From the NCBI GenBank assembly GCA_964473525.1, contig CAYYPK010000026.1, positions 25,819 to 89,818 of the forward strand: a DNA stretch of 64,000 bases, written 5' to 3'. Below are positions 25,558 to 34,527 of this stretch, in pieces (position 1 is the first letter of the stretch; each line of letters opens with the position of its first letter). The notes under the pieces were generated by a model, which did no database searches, was not told the origin of the DNA, and worked only from the letters and a program-made list of their open reading frames with translations. The position numbers and the translations under genes are program-made. The DNA is from GCA-2687025 sp964473525. GTDB lineage: Bacteria; Poribacteria; WGA-4E; GCA-2687025.

Positions 25558-27336
25558 CTACAGAAGATCCTGTGCCACGCGCACGACGCTCGTGATCCCC
25601 TGGCTCACGACATCGCCCATGATGAGCCCCATGAACCACGGGAACGCGCCGCGGTACGCCTTGAATCCGCCAGCCCGGAGCAGCGCTGTCTTCACAAGCC
25701 AACCAGTGAAGAACGAGCTCCAATAGATGTGCATGCCCCACGAATTCGCAGCCATGTATCCCGCTGGGTGCAACGACCACCAGGCATAGCGGAACCGGCA
25801 CGCCGCCAGCCCAAGCGACGTCACGAATCCCCACGCAATGGCGATGGTGCCTGGGCCGCTCGGCCCCGAGGGATTCGCGATGGCGCCGGCCAGGTTCTGG
25901 TACGCCCAGTACGCCTGACTCCCAACGTAGTGCACGGTGCGGTCGCCAATGCGCAGCGCGCGGAAGCTCCGGTCGTGGTACAGCATGAGCGTGAGCGGCA
26001 CGGCGAGGACGAGCGCGAGGACTGTCGCCGCGTACATCCCTGTCGCCAGGCGGCGAAGGTCGAAGCGGGCGGCGTCCGCCATCTTCATGCCCTCCAACTG
26101 AGCCGGCATAACACCCATCGTGCCCTTAGCGAAGTACGACCAGCGCAGCGTGGCGATCGTGGCCAAGTCGCGGCGAGCGAAGGCCGATGTTCCCGCAACG
26201 GTGTACATCAGCTCGCTCACTATGAGCGGGCTCAGGAGTATGCCCAGGCCGGTTTCGACACGGACGCGGCCCATCACCAGCGTCACAAGCATGTACACCG
26301 CGACGAACGCCACGGCCACCACGGGCGACATGCCCGCCGCCGCGCACCATACGCACACGAACGCCAACCCGACTACGAGACCGACGACGGGCCATCGGTA
26401 CTCGCCGCCGTCAGTGGCGGATTCGAGCACGCGCCGCCAGTGCCCGCGCCCAGTCCACACGACGATGGCGAACATCCCGAGCAGCGCTCCCATGCCCTGA
26501 AAGAACAGCGCGGGAAAGACCGGGGAATACACGCTGGGCGGCCCGGACGCCCCGGTTCGCACGACGGCGACGACGTTCTCCAGACGCGTGATGAAGTGGA
26601 ACACCCAGCAGCTTACCGAGATGTCCGTTGGCAGAATGAACGCCACGCCGAACGCTATCGGCAGGCTCGCGCCCACCCAAAAGCGCGGCGACCGCAGCAG
26701 CGGCCTCGGCGCCGCGTCGTCGGTCAGCTGGAGGGCGATGGTCGTCAGAGGGAAGCTCAGGCGCTCGCGCCGGATCCACTGCCGGCTGACGATGGTGTTC
26801 GCGCAGAGCATCACGAAGAAGAGCGCGAGCAGGTACGCCGACCACCCTACAAGCGGTTTGGCCCACGTCGCCCACGGCACGGAGCCGCCCTCGCGATCGG
26901 CGAAGTCGAACGCCGCGCCAGAGCCGGGAAACAGCCACGGACGCAGGTAGTGGTGGAACAGCGCGAGCCACTCGTTCTCCGGCGTGGCGTTGTAGTGCAC
27001 CGACGCCATGTGCGGGAGCATGAACCCCACGACCTCGTGCGACGGTATTGTGCCGGCCGCCACGAGCATGGCGTAGATGGTGAGCATTTCGGCGCGACTG
27101 AGATGGGCCGAGGCCCGCAGCCGTCGCGCCACCGGCGCGCCGACCAGCATCCACGCCAGGAGCATGTAGAGGGGAGCCGGAGCCGGAGCCGACGAACCCG
27201 CGGCGCCCACCGACAACGCGATCTCGATGAACAGCGACAGCGCCACCAACACGCACACCGCGAGCAGGCCGATGCCGAGAGATCGCGCCGTGACAGGCCG
27301 CGCGCCGTGCGCGCGTAGACTCGTGGTACGCTCCAT
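25558..27336 (-). CDS. DUF6785-like polytopic membrane protein
   Basis: This 592-residue integral membrane protein has about 13-14 hydrophobic helices. The segments SRAEMLTIYAMLVAAGTIPSHEVVG and NATPENEWLALFHHYLRPWLFP resemble the DUF6785/DUF6784 proteins common in Poribacteria and related phyla, which look distantly like oligopeptide-type transporters. No function is established for the family. It follows the glycoside hydrolase-like gene's promoter region by 118 bases on the same strand, upstream of it, so the two may be transcribed together for uptake and breakdown of a glycan; that is inference. Confidence 0.7.
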   Translation of the reverse strand: MERTTSLRAHGARPVTARSLGIGLLAVCVLVALSLFIEIALSVGAAGSSAPAPAPLYMLLAWMLVGAPVARRLRASAHLSRAEMLTIYAMLVAAGTIPSHEVVGFMLPHMASVHYNATPENEWLALFHHYLRPWLFPGSGAAFDFADREGGSVPWATWAKPLVGWSAYLLALFFVMLCANTIVSRQWIRRERLSFPLTTIALQLTDDAAPRPLLRSPRFWVGASLPIAFGVAFILPTDISVSCWVFHFITRLENVVAVVRTGASGPPSVYSPVFPALFFQGMGALLGMFAIVVWTGRGHWRRVLESATDGGEYRWPVVGLVVGLAFVCVWCAAAGMSPVVAVAFVAVYMLVTLVMGRVRVETGLGILLSPLIVSELMYTVAGTSAFARRDLATIATLRWSYFAKGTMGVMPAQLEGMKMADAARFDLRRLATGMYAATVLALVLAVPLTLMLYHDRSFRALRIGDRTVHYVGSQAYWAYQNLAGAIANPSGPSGPGTIAIAWGFVTSLGLAACRFRYAWWSLHPAGYMAANSWGMHIYWSSFFTGWLVKTALLRAGGFKAYRGAFPWFMGLIMGDVVSQGITSVVRVAQDLL

Positions 27337-27424
27337 GTGCAGCCGCTAGGTCTGGTTGGCGTTCGCCGGGGATGCCGCTCAGCATACCACCGTGGGATGG
27401 CGTCCACACGGCGCCCTGGCGAGA

Positions 27425-30400
27425 CTAGAGCTCCGCGATAAGCTCGAGATCCAGCCGGTGTTCAACCGGCCGGTCGCGGGTAGCCAGCGTCCGGTGGTTG
27501 AGACGGAACGTCAGCGCGGTGAAGCTCTGGACGCGGTAGTCCGCGCGAGCGAGGATCTCGTGGCTCAGCCCAGGGTAGAAGCGGTAGCCCGACAGAGCGG
27601 GCAGCTCCCCTTCGCTCGACCCGTCCGCCACGCGGTAGGTGACGTCGGCGCGCCCACGACCCAGCCCCAACCACGTGCCGAGCACCTCCAGAGCGTCGAC
27701 GTTCGTGCGGCCCACCGTCGGCTCGCGCGCCAGCTCCCGGGCGACCTCGCGTTCCCGCGCAAGCCGCACGCCCGCGGTGAATGACGTCATCAGCCTGAGA
27801 CGCGCCGTCAGCGACTGCTCACGCTCGTCGCGCGAAAGGCTGGAGATCAAGGGCGGAGCGGCCGGCTCAGGCGTCGAGCCATCCTGAGGAGCGGATTGCA
27901 GTGTCTCTTCCGACGCGCGCAGCTCGTGCGACCACTCGAACGACCACCGCTTGCCAGGCGACCAGCGCATCCGCAATCGGTCCATGTCCGAGTCGAGGCG
28001 CCGATTCAGGCTGTTGACACGCCGGTTCAGAGTCCGCCTTTCCGCGCGTTCGAGGTCTACCGACAGCGAAGCCGCCGGCGATGCGTTCAGCCTGTATTGG
28101 GCGAGGGTGCGACCGAAGACCGTGCCGTCAGACAGGAGGCCGCGGAGGGCTACCAGATCCGACACGGCGGCGTCCTCCTGCTCCTCGGTCACGTTCCAAC
28201 GCGCCTCTCCTGTCAGCGCCGACAGAATCCTCGTCGCGAGCGGCGCCGCGGCCGATTCCGAGGCGTCGGACGCGGCGCTCGTCGGCGCCCCATCCTCATC
28301 CTCCACGACATTGCGACGCCTTGGGGCCGTCGTCTCCAGGTACCTCGAAGGCTCTACGCGAACCCGGAACTGCGCCTCCAGGGCCGTGACCGGCGTGTCG
28401 CCCACCGTGCGGATGACCCTGACGTACTCTCCCTCGTCGGGATCCTCGACGTAGTGGAACTCGTCGATCTTGACGTACGCTCCCTGCCCGGGCTTGAGCT
28501 GCACGGGGGCATCGTCGATGAGCACGACGTTGGTGTAGATCTCCTCGCGACGGGTCGCGAGGCGCTTGTCTAGTCCGTAGCGCGCGCCAACATCCAACGC
28601 GCGCCGCAGTGGCGTGGCGGTTGCCTCGAAGCTGGCTACGTTCGAGAGGACGTCCTCGCCGTCCTGCTCGCGGAGCCTCTCCAGGCGCCGCCGCGCGAAG
28701 GTCGTCCTGATGTCCGTCCAGTTTGTGGGCCGCGAGGCGACGTCAAGCGCCGTCGTCCTCGCGCGGCTGGTGTCTTCCCACGGGCCGAATCCCACCGCCA
28801 GACCCTCCGTCGCCAGGAGGGGCTCGCGCGCGCTTTCGTCCTCGCGTTCCAGGCGCACCGTGGCGGTCGCCCGCTCACCGAGGCGGGTCTCGATGGCATA
28901 GGCGCCGGTGTTCTGTCGCCGGTTGCGGTTCGCGCCGTCGGCGACGTCGAGATCCTCGGCGGCGAAGCGGCGGTACGAGTATCTGCCGGTCACCGAACGC
29001 CACGTGTACGCGGTCTCGACCGTGTCGTCGGACTTGCGGAAGTCGTCTCGCCCAGCGGTTGTCACACGCGTGTCGCGCATTCGGCCCTGCACCGACGGCA
29101 GCCGCGACGGCGACCATCCGAGCGCTCCGCCTAGGTTGCGGCTCTCGGAGTCGCGTGCGGCGTCGGCGTAGTCTTCCGTGGTCACGCCAGCCGTCGCGGA
29201 CGCTCTCAGTGACTCGTGCGGCGTCAGCGCGGCCTCCAACTCATAGGCGCCTTGAGCCGGTCGCTCGTCGGTGGGCTCGCTGGCGTAGCCCGCGCCGAGA
29301 ATCGCGTCGCCGTAGCCGCTGTCCGCGAAGCTCTCCGCGTAGTCGACGCGCGTCCTCCCCTGCCCCGATCCGCCGATCGGCTCGTAATTCGCGTCGAAGT
29401 ACCTCCCACGCGCGTCGAGACTGAGCACGCTGCCCTCCGCCACCGCGGACAGACGCCACGCGACGCCCTCGTCGGGATCGGAGTCCGGCGCGTACGTGTT
29501 CGTGTTGAGGCGGTGGAACGCGAACTCGGCCCCCAGTTCAGTGCCGCGCGTGGGCGCCAGGCGGGTGTCCACGCCCATCACTTCCCGTTTGACGGGCGCC
29601 GCAAGGGAACGTCCGTCGGCGGCGACCGTTACCCCTCGCCGAAGCAGCCCAACGTCGTCGTCCGAGACCGCGCCGAATGGCCGCGACCTGTCATCTGCCT
29701 CCGTGGCGTACGAGACGCCAAGTTCGCCCAGGGAGTCGAGGAGCTGTACGCCCCCACGCACGGCGTAGAGATTGCGCTGCCATCCCTCGCGTTCGGGGAT
29801 GTAGTCGAAGTCCACACGGATGATGTCGTTGCGCGTTATCAACCTGCGCGGTGTGAACTCGACGACGGGATCGCCGTATTCGCGGATAACGTAGTCCGCG
29901 CCCTCGCCGCGAGCCATGCGGGAGCCGTTGAGCCAGACGGTCTCGCTCCCGGCGACCATCGCTACGAAGCGTCCATCGGCGGACACGCGGTATTCGCTCT
30001 GTCCCTCGACGCCCACCATGCGCTCGCTCGCCGAAGCCCCTTTCGGCAACGCGACAACGACCTGCAGAGAGCCAAGGTCGGACTGGCCCGACGCCCTCAG
30101 CCCTTGCATGGGCCGATCGAACAGCACCAACTCCGGTCCTTCAAGCCTCGCCTCGTCGTCACCAAGGGTGGCGGAGACGCCGTGTCCATCCAACTGAATG
30201 AGAACCTGGTCTAGACGGCTCAAGTCCTCCGTGGTGCCCTCGGGCTGAATGGGCAGCTGTTGGTCCGACAGCGCTGCTGACACTCGCAACCCGGGCAGTA
30301 TCTCGCCGTCCATCCTGAGCTGTAGGCTCTGGTCCGGCGCGAAGGAACGACGGTTGCCCGCGGACACGCCGAACGCCTTCGATCCCGTGACGTTCAGCAG

Positions 30401-30904
30401 TCCCACGGCCGGCGCCCCATGCTGATCCGCGAAGGGGGCAGGCGTGCGAGGCTCGGACGGCGCTTCTCGGACCTGCTCGTCTGGCCCAACGGCAAAGAGA
30501 TCGAAGGTCGTCACGCGGTCCAACCCGAGGTCGATCCTGCCGTAGAGAATCTGGACGTCCGTGCCCGGCGGCAGTGGCGGCGTAAACTGTAGGGTGTTGG
30601 CGCGATAGTCGTACACGAAGTCCACACCCCGCACGAGCGGGGCCTCGTTCGTGTTCACCTGGATGGTGTTCTCCGCCGGGAAGTCGTCCTGGAGCACGTA
30701 GAACGCCATCTCCGACTCCGTCGTGAACGACATGTCACGGCGGAACAGCGAATGCACGTGCCGGTCGGCCAGGGTCGATTGCGGCGGCTCAGCCGCAACG
30801 ACCAGCGTGGCCGCCGCGAGCCACGACAGGCACGCTACGAGGAGGCGCGGCTCGGCGAGGCCGGTGGCGGGCAGGCAGACGCCCGGCGTCGCCCTAGCAG
30901 TCAT
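27425..30904 (-). CDS. Large predicted outer-membrane beta-barrel protein
   Basis: This 1159-residue surface protein has a signal peptide at about residues 15-42 ending ATLVVAAEP. The N-terminal 150 residues form a beta-rich domain (FPAENTIQVNTNEAPLVRGVDFVYDY). About 250-400 carries VWLNGSRMARGEGADYVIREYGDPVVEFTPRRLI, a segment seen in large surface proteins of the Fibrobacteres-Chlorobi-Bacteroidetes and allied phyla. The remaining 750 residues alternate short polar-hydrophobic strands rich in Arg, Glu and aromatic ends, as in a large outer-membrane barrel. The start at 30904 is the last ATG before the signal peptide; the frame stays open further upstream but is antisense to copZ there. It is divergent from copZ-copA. 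Confidence 0.7.
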   Translation of the reverse strand: MTARATPGVCLPATGLAEPRLLVACLSWLAAATLVVAAEPPQSTLADRHVHSLFRRDMSFTTESEMAFYVLQDDFPAENTIQVNTNEAPLVRGVDFVYDYRANTLQFTPPLPPGTDVQILYGRIDLGLDRVTTFDLFAVGPDEQVREAPSEPRTPAPFADQHGAPAVGLLNVTGSKAFGVSAGNRRSFAPDQSLQLRMDGEILPGLRVSAALSDQQLPIQPEGTTEDLSRLDQVLIQLDGHGVSATLGDDEARLEGPELVLFDRPMQGLRASGQSDLGSLQVVVALPKGASASERMVGVEGQSEYRVSADGRFVAMVAGSETVWLNGSRMARGEGADYVIREYGDPVVEFTPRRLITRNDIIRVDFDYIPEREGWQRNLYAVRGGVQLLDSLGELGVSYATEADDRSRPFGAVSDDDVGLLRRGVTVAADGRSLAAPVKREVMGVDTRLAPTRGTELGAEFAFHRLNTNTYAPDSDPDEGVAWRLSAVAEGSVLSLDARGRYFDANYEPIGGSGQGRTRVDYAESFADSGYGDAILGAGYASEPTDERPAQGAYELEAALTPHESLRASATAGVTTEDYADAARDSESRNLGGALGWSPSRLPSVQGRMRDTRVTTAGRDDFRKSDDTVETAYTWRSVTGRYSYRRFAAEDLDVADGANRNRRQNTGAYAIETRLGERATATVRLEREDESAREPLLATEGLAVGFGPWEDTSRARTTALDVASRPTNWTDIRTTFARRRLERLREQDGEDVLSNVASFEATATPLRRALDVGARYGLDKRLATRREEIYTNVVLIDDAPVQLKPGQGAYVKIDEFHYVEDPDEGEYVRVIRTVGDTPVTALEAQFRVRVEPSRYLETTAPRRRNVVEDEDGAPTSAASDASESAAAPLATRILSALTGEARWNVTEEQEDAAVSDLVALRGLLSDGTVFGRTLAQYRLNASPAASLSVDLERAERRTLNRRVNSLNRRLDSDMDRLRMRWSPGKRWSFEWSHELRASEETLQSAPQDGSTPEPAAPPLISSLSRDEREQSLTARLRLMTSFTAGVRLAREREVARELAREPTVGRTNVDALEVLGTWLGLGRGRADVTYRVADGSSEGELPALSGYRFYPGLSHEILARADYRVQSFTALTFRLNHRTLATRDRPVEHRLDLELIAEL

Positions 30905-30955
30905 GCGGGATGGGATCCGGTCGGCAGTGTTCGATTCCGCTATCCTTCTGGGTAC

Positions 30956-30964
30956 TGCTATGCT
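30956..30964 (+). promoter_or_regulatory. Candidate extended -10 promoter of copZ run
   Basis: TGCTATGCT fits an extended -10 element in the 141-base divergent gap, 83 bases before copZ. The -35 side is weak (TTCCGC, 18 bases away). No convincing CueR-type dyad with a 19-base spacer was seen. Confidence 0.3.
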
Positions 30965-31046
30965 GTGACAGAGTGTATCGCGTCCTCTCAGCAACGGGCG
31001 CGCGCGGCGCCGTGATGACCGCCCCGTAACCCACAGGGAGAACCCA

Positions 31047-31277
31047 ATGGCAAGCGCCGACGAACGCGCCGTCTTCCACGCGCCTGACATCTCGTGCGAC
31101 GGGTGCACCAATTCCATCCGAGTCGAGCTCGAGGACGTGGACGGCGTGCGCTCCATCGTGGGAGACGCGGAGGCGAAGTCCGTAGCCGTCACGTTCGGGG
31201 CGCCCGCCACGATCAACGGCATCAAGGCTGCCATGGACGACATCGGCTTCCCGGTGGCGTCCGTCGAGACAGCATGA
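31047..31277 (+). CDS. copZ: Copper chaperone, heavy-metal-associated domain
   Basis: This is a single ferredoxin-like HMA domain of 76 residues that binds Cu(I) through CDGC (residues 18-21, in ISCDGCTNSI) and hands it to the copper ATPase in the cytoplasm. AGGGAGAA lies just before the ATG. The leading MxCxxC methionine of many copper chaperones is replaced (PDISCDGC), as in some CopZ variants. It ends 16 bases before copA, so the pair is one transcription unit. Confidence 0.85.
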   Translation: MASADERAVFHAPDISCDGCTNSIRVELEDVDGVRSIVGDAEAKSVAVTFGAPATINGIKAAMDDIGFPVASVETA

Positions 31278-31293
31278 CCCACGGGACGACCCG

Positions 31294-33579
31294 ATGGCTG
31301 CTCAAGCCGGACCTGCGACAGAGACGCTGCCGATAGTCGGCATGCATTGCGCCAACTGCGCAAACACCATCCAGCGTGTGCTCCTGCGCAAGGTCGAGGG
31401 CGTGTCCGTGGCGGACGTCAGCTACGCGCTGGAACGCGCCACCGTTACCTGGGACACCGCGGTCTCTACGCGAGATGACGTGCTCGCGGCGATACGCCGC
31501 GTGGGGTTCGATGTCGTCGAGGTGGACGACTCCGCCGACATAGAAGCCGCGGAGGAACAGGCGCGCGCCGATGAACTGCGCGCGCAGACTCGCGTCCTGC
31601 TCGTCGGCGTTCTGTTCGCGGCGCCCCTGTTCGTGTTCAGCATGTCACGCGACTTCGGGCTCGTAGGCGGGTGGGCGCACGCGGCGTGGGCCTTGCCCCT
31701 GATGTGGGCGCTCGCCACCCCCGTGCAGTTTTACGTCGGGTGGGACTTCTACGTCGGCGGGTACAAGTCGCTGCGCGGCGGCTCGTCCAACATGGACGTC
31801 TTGGTCGCCCTTGGTTCGTCCGCCGCCTACGCGTACAGCATGTGGCTCACAGTCGCGGCGCTGGTGGGGCGGCCGATGCTGACCCCAGACGGGCAGATGG
31901 CCCACGCGTATTTCGAGAGCTCCGCCGTCATCATCACGCTGATACGTCTCGGCAAGCTCCTGGAGGCGCGGGCGAAGGGCCGGGCCGGGTCCGCGATCAA
32001 GAAGCTCATGGGACTGCGGCCAAGCACGGCGCGTGTCGTACGAGACGGCGCGGAAAGCGACCTGCCGATAGAACGGATCGCGGTCGGCGACGTCGTCATC
32101 GTGCGCCCTGGCGAGCGCGTCTCTGTCGACGGGGTCGTGGTCGAGGGAACATCGGCCGTCGACGAGTCCATGCTGACAGGCGAAAGCCTGCCGGTGGACA
32201 AAGTCACCGGCGACCGGGTGGCGGGCGGCACGCTCAACAGGAACGGCGCGCTCCGCGTCGAGACGGAACGCGTCGGCCGGGACTCGACGCTCGCGCGGAT
32301 CATCGGGCTTGTGCAGGAGGCACAGGCCAGCCGCGCGCCGATACAACGTCTCGCGGACCGCGTCGCCGCCGTCTTTGTCCCGGTCGTGGTGGGGGTGGCG
32401 CTCCTCACGTTCGTCATATGGTGGGGCGTCGCGGACGTTGGGTTCACGCCAGCGTTCGTACGGCTCGTGGCTGTCCTCGTGATCGCCTGCCCGTGCGCGT
32501 TGGGGCTAGCCACTCCGACCGCCATCGTCGTTGGCACGGGGAAGGGAGCCGAGAACGGCATCCTGTTCAAAAGCGGCGCCGCGCTCGAGAGGCTACACGC
32601 GGTCGGAGCGGTGATGCTGGACAAGACCGGCACCGTCACACGAGGCGAGCCGAGCGTCACGGAGGTCGTGGCGGCCGCGCGGCACGACGCGGGCAGCGTG
32701 CTCGCCACGGCCGCCGCGGTGGAGAAGCTCAGCGAACATCCTCTCGGCGAAGCGATCGTGTGCGAGGCCGAGGGGCGGGGCCTGCCGCTCGCGGTCGCCG
32801 AGTCGTTCCAGGCGATCCCGGGCCGCGGGCTCACCGCCTCCGTGGACGGCGTGCCCGTGGTCGTCGGCAACTCCGCGCTCATGCGCGACCGGGGGTACGA
32901 CGTGTCGCCGCTGGCGGGTGGTGCGGACGCGTTGCAGGAGGCGGCAAACACCGCTATCTGGGTGGCGCGAGGCGGGGAAGTCGTTGGCGTGATAGGGGTC
33001 GCGGACACGGTGCGCGAGGGCTCAGCCGACGCGATACGAACGTTGCGGTCGCAGGGCGTGCGCGTAGGTATGCTTACCGGCGACAACGCTGCGGTGGCGA
33101 ACGCCATCGCGTCACAGGTGGGCACGGACTTCGCGCGGGCGGAAGTGGCCCCGGGCGACAAGGCTGATGAAGTGCGTCGGTTGCAGGACGAGGGCATCGT
33201 CACCGCGATGGTCGGCGACGGCATCAACGACGCCCCCGCGCTGGCTCAGGCCGACATCGGTGTAGCCATCGGCACGGGAACGGACGTAGCGATGGAGGCA
33301 GCCGATGTTACGCTCGTCAGCGCCGATCTGCGCGCCGCGCCGCGCGCCATCGCGTTGTCGCGCGCCGTCATGCGCACGATCCGGCAGAACCTATTTTGGG
33401 CATTTGCCTACAACGTCGTCCTCATTCCCGTCGCGGCCGGCGCGCTCATGCTAACGCCGTCGGCGCCGGCGTTTCTGCGCGAGCTGCACCCCATCCTGGC
33501 GGCGTTCGCGATGGCGTTTTCCTCCGTGTCCGTCGTGCTGAACAGCCTTCGCCTGAAGGCAGCGCGGATCGACGGATGA
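31294..33579 (+). CDS. copA: Copper-translocating P1B-type ATPase
   Basis: This inner-membrane pump exports Cu(I) using ATP. It has 761 residues. One N-terminal HMA domain carries GMHCANC (Cys19, Cys22). Eight hydrophobic segments surround the pump core. The metal-site motif Cys399-Pro-Cys401 (CPCALG), the TGES phosphatase loop, the phosphorylated Asp443 (DKTGTVT), the SEHPLGEAI histidine-proline motif and MVGDGINDAPAL are all present. The stop overlaps the start of the PorV-like gene (ATGA), coupling a copper exporter to a surface-protein set. Confidence 0.95.
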   Translation: MAAQAGPATETLPIVGMHCANCANTIQRVLLRKVEGVSVADVSYALERATVTWDTAVSTRDDVLAAIRRVGFDVVEVDDSADIEAAEEQARADELRAQTRVLLVGVLFAAPLFVFSMSRDFGLVGGWAHAAWALPLMWALATPVQFYVGWDFYVGGYKSLRGGSSNMDVLVALGSSAAYAYSMWLTVAALVGRPMLTPDGQMAHAYFESSAVIITLIRLGKLLEARAKGRAGSAIKKLMGLRPSTARVVRDGAESDLPIERIAVGDVVIVRPGERVSVDGVVVEGTSAVDESMLTGESLPVDKVTGDRVAGGTLNRNGALRVETERVGRDSTLARIIGLVQEAQASRAPIQRLADRVAAVFVPVVVGVALLTFVIWWGVADVGFTPAFVRLVAVLVIACPCALGLATPTAIVVGTGKGAENGILFKSGAALERLHAVGAVMLDKTGTVTRGEPSVTEVVAAARHDAGSVLATAAAVEKLSEHPLGEAIVCEAEGRGLPLAVAESFQAIPGRGLTASVDGVPVVVGNSALMRDRGYDVSPLAGGADALQEAANTAIWVARGGEVVGVIGVADTVREGSADAIRTLRSQGVRVGMLTGDNAAVANAIASQVGTDFARAEVAPGDKADEVRRLQDEGIVTAMVGDGINDAPALAQADIGVAIGTGTDVAMEAADVTLVSADLRAAPRAIALSRAVMRTIRQNLFWAFAYNVVLIPVAAGALMLTPSAPAFLRELHPILAAFAMAFSSVSVVLNSLRLKAARIDG

Positions 33580-34526
33580 GTCGGCGGCTCTGTCGCACAC
33601 GCCGTGTGGCCGCGTTTGCCGCCTCTCTGGTGGTCTTCGTCTCACTGGCCCGGATGGCGGCCGCGGCGTTCCAGGACTCCTTCGGCAGCGCGCGTACGTG
33701 GGCCATCGGCGGCGCCGGCGTAGCCATCGTGACGGACCCCGACAGCCTGGCCATCAATCCCGCTGGGTTGGCAGACGCGGGGGCCGGCGAGCAGTCGCGT
33801 AGCCTGAGCGCGTCGTACGGTGGCCTATTCCTCGGCCTCAGCGACGGCCGTTCCATATCTCAGTCGTACGTTGGTTACGCGGCCTCCCCAGGCGTGGGGG
33901 CCGCTTGGAAGCGTCTGGACGCGGGCGGACTGTACACCGAGGATCGGCTGTCCGTCGGCGCCGCGCGGCGCATCGCCGCAACGAGCGACCGCCTGGCGGT
34001 CGGCGCCACGGCAGAAGTCCTCTCCTGGGACACCGCGCCTACCGTGGGAGCCTCCGGCTCCATCGTTGAAGATCTGGACGGCCCCACGCGGCTGGGTGTG
34101 ACCGTCGGGGCGATGTACACGTTGACTACGACGGAGGACGTGCGTGTGCCCATAGGCATCTCCTTGCGACACGTGAATCAGCCGAACGTCGCGTCGGAGC
34201 GGTCCGAGGTCAAGGAGCGGCTGCCGGTACGCACGGTCTTCGGCATCGGCGCGGTGAGCGACCGCGCGCTGTGGGCGTTCGACATCGCGATGGAGCGTGA
34301 CGACGTGGACGTGCGCACCGGCGTCGAGTGGCAAGCCGTGCCCGGCTCGCTGTACCTCCGCGGAGGGCTGCGGCTCGAGGGGCTCGCCCTCGGAGCCAAT
34401 CTGACGTTCGGCGTCGGGATGCGCATCAACGAGTCCGTCCGCGCTGACTACGCCTTCTGGCTGCCCCTCGTCGGGGTGTCTGAAACGCTCGGGAGCCACC
34501 GTGTCAGCATCGCGTATGCGTTCTGA
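33576..34526 (+). CDS. PorV/UPF0164-like outer-membrane protein
   Basis: This 316-residue protein has a signal peptide at about 1-35 (ends ARMAAAAF). The opening segment FGSARTWAIGGAGVAIVTDPDSLAINPAGLA is the hallmark of PorV/PorQ and UPF0164 outer-membrane barrels, a FadL-like fold used in type IX secretion in Bacteroidetes. The rest alternates amphipathic strands and ends with the barrel-like VSIAYAF (terminal Phe). The start at 33576 overlaps the copA stop by four bases; a longer in-frame start inside copA is unlikely because the signal peptide begins here. It is followed after one base by the next gene. Confidence 0.75.
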   Translation: MSRRLCRTRRVAAFAASLVVFVSLARMAAAAFQDSFGSARTWAIGGAGVAIVTDPDSLAINPAGLADAGAGEQSRSLSASYGGLFLGLSDGRSISQSYVGYAASPGVGAAWKRLDAGGLYTEDRLSVGAARRIAATSDRLAVGATAEVLSWDTAPTVGASGSIVEDLDGPTRLGVTVGAMYTLTTTEDVRVPIGISLRHVNQPNVASERSEVKERLPVRTVFGIGAVSDRALWAFDIAMERDDVDVRTGVEWQAVPGSLYLRGGLRLEGLALGANLTFGVGMRINESVRADYAFWLPLVGVSETLGSHRVSIAYAF

Positions 34527-34527
34527 T

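Noticed and set aside
25729..27318. Plus-strand open frame of 529 codons
   Set aside because: It lies entirely opposite the DUF6785-like gene and its product is rich in Arg, His and Gln with no hydrophobic core, typical of a high-GC antisense shadow.
30928..30945. GTTCGATTCC, resembling a tRNA T-arm
   Set aside because: No acceptor, D-arm or anticodon stem fits around it, and the region before it is the start of a coding sequence.
30905..31363. N-terminal extension of the large beta-barrel protein past 30904
   Set aside because: The open frame continues but runs antisense through copZ and into copA. The signal peptide follows the ATG at 30904.
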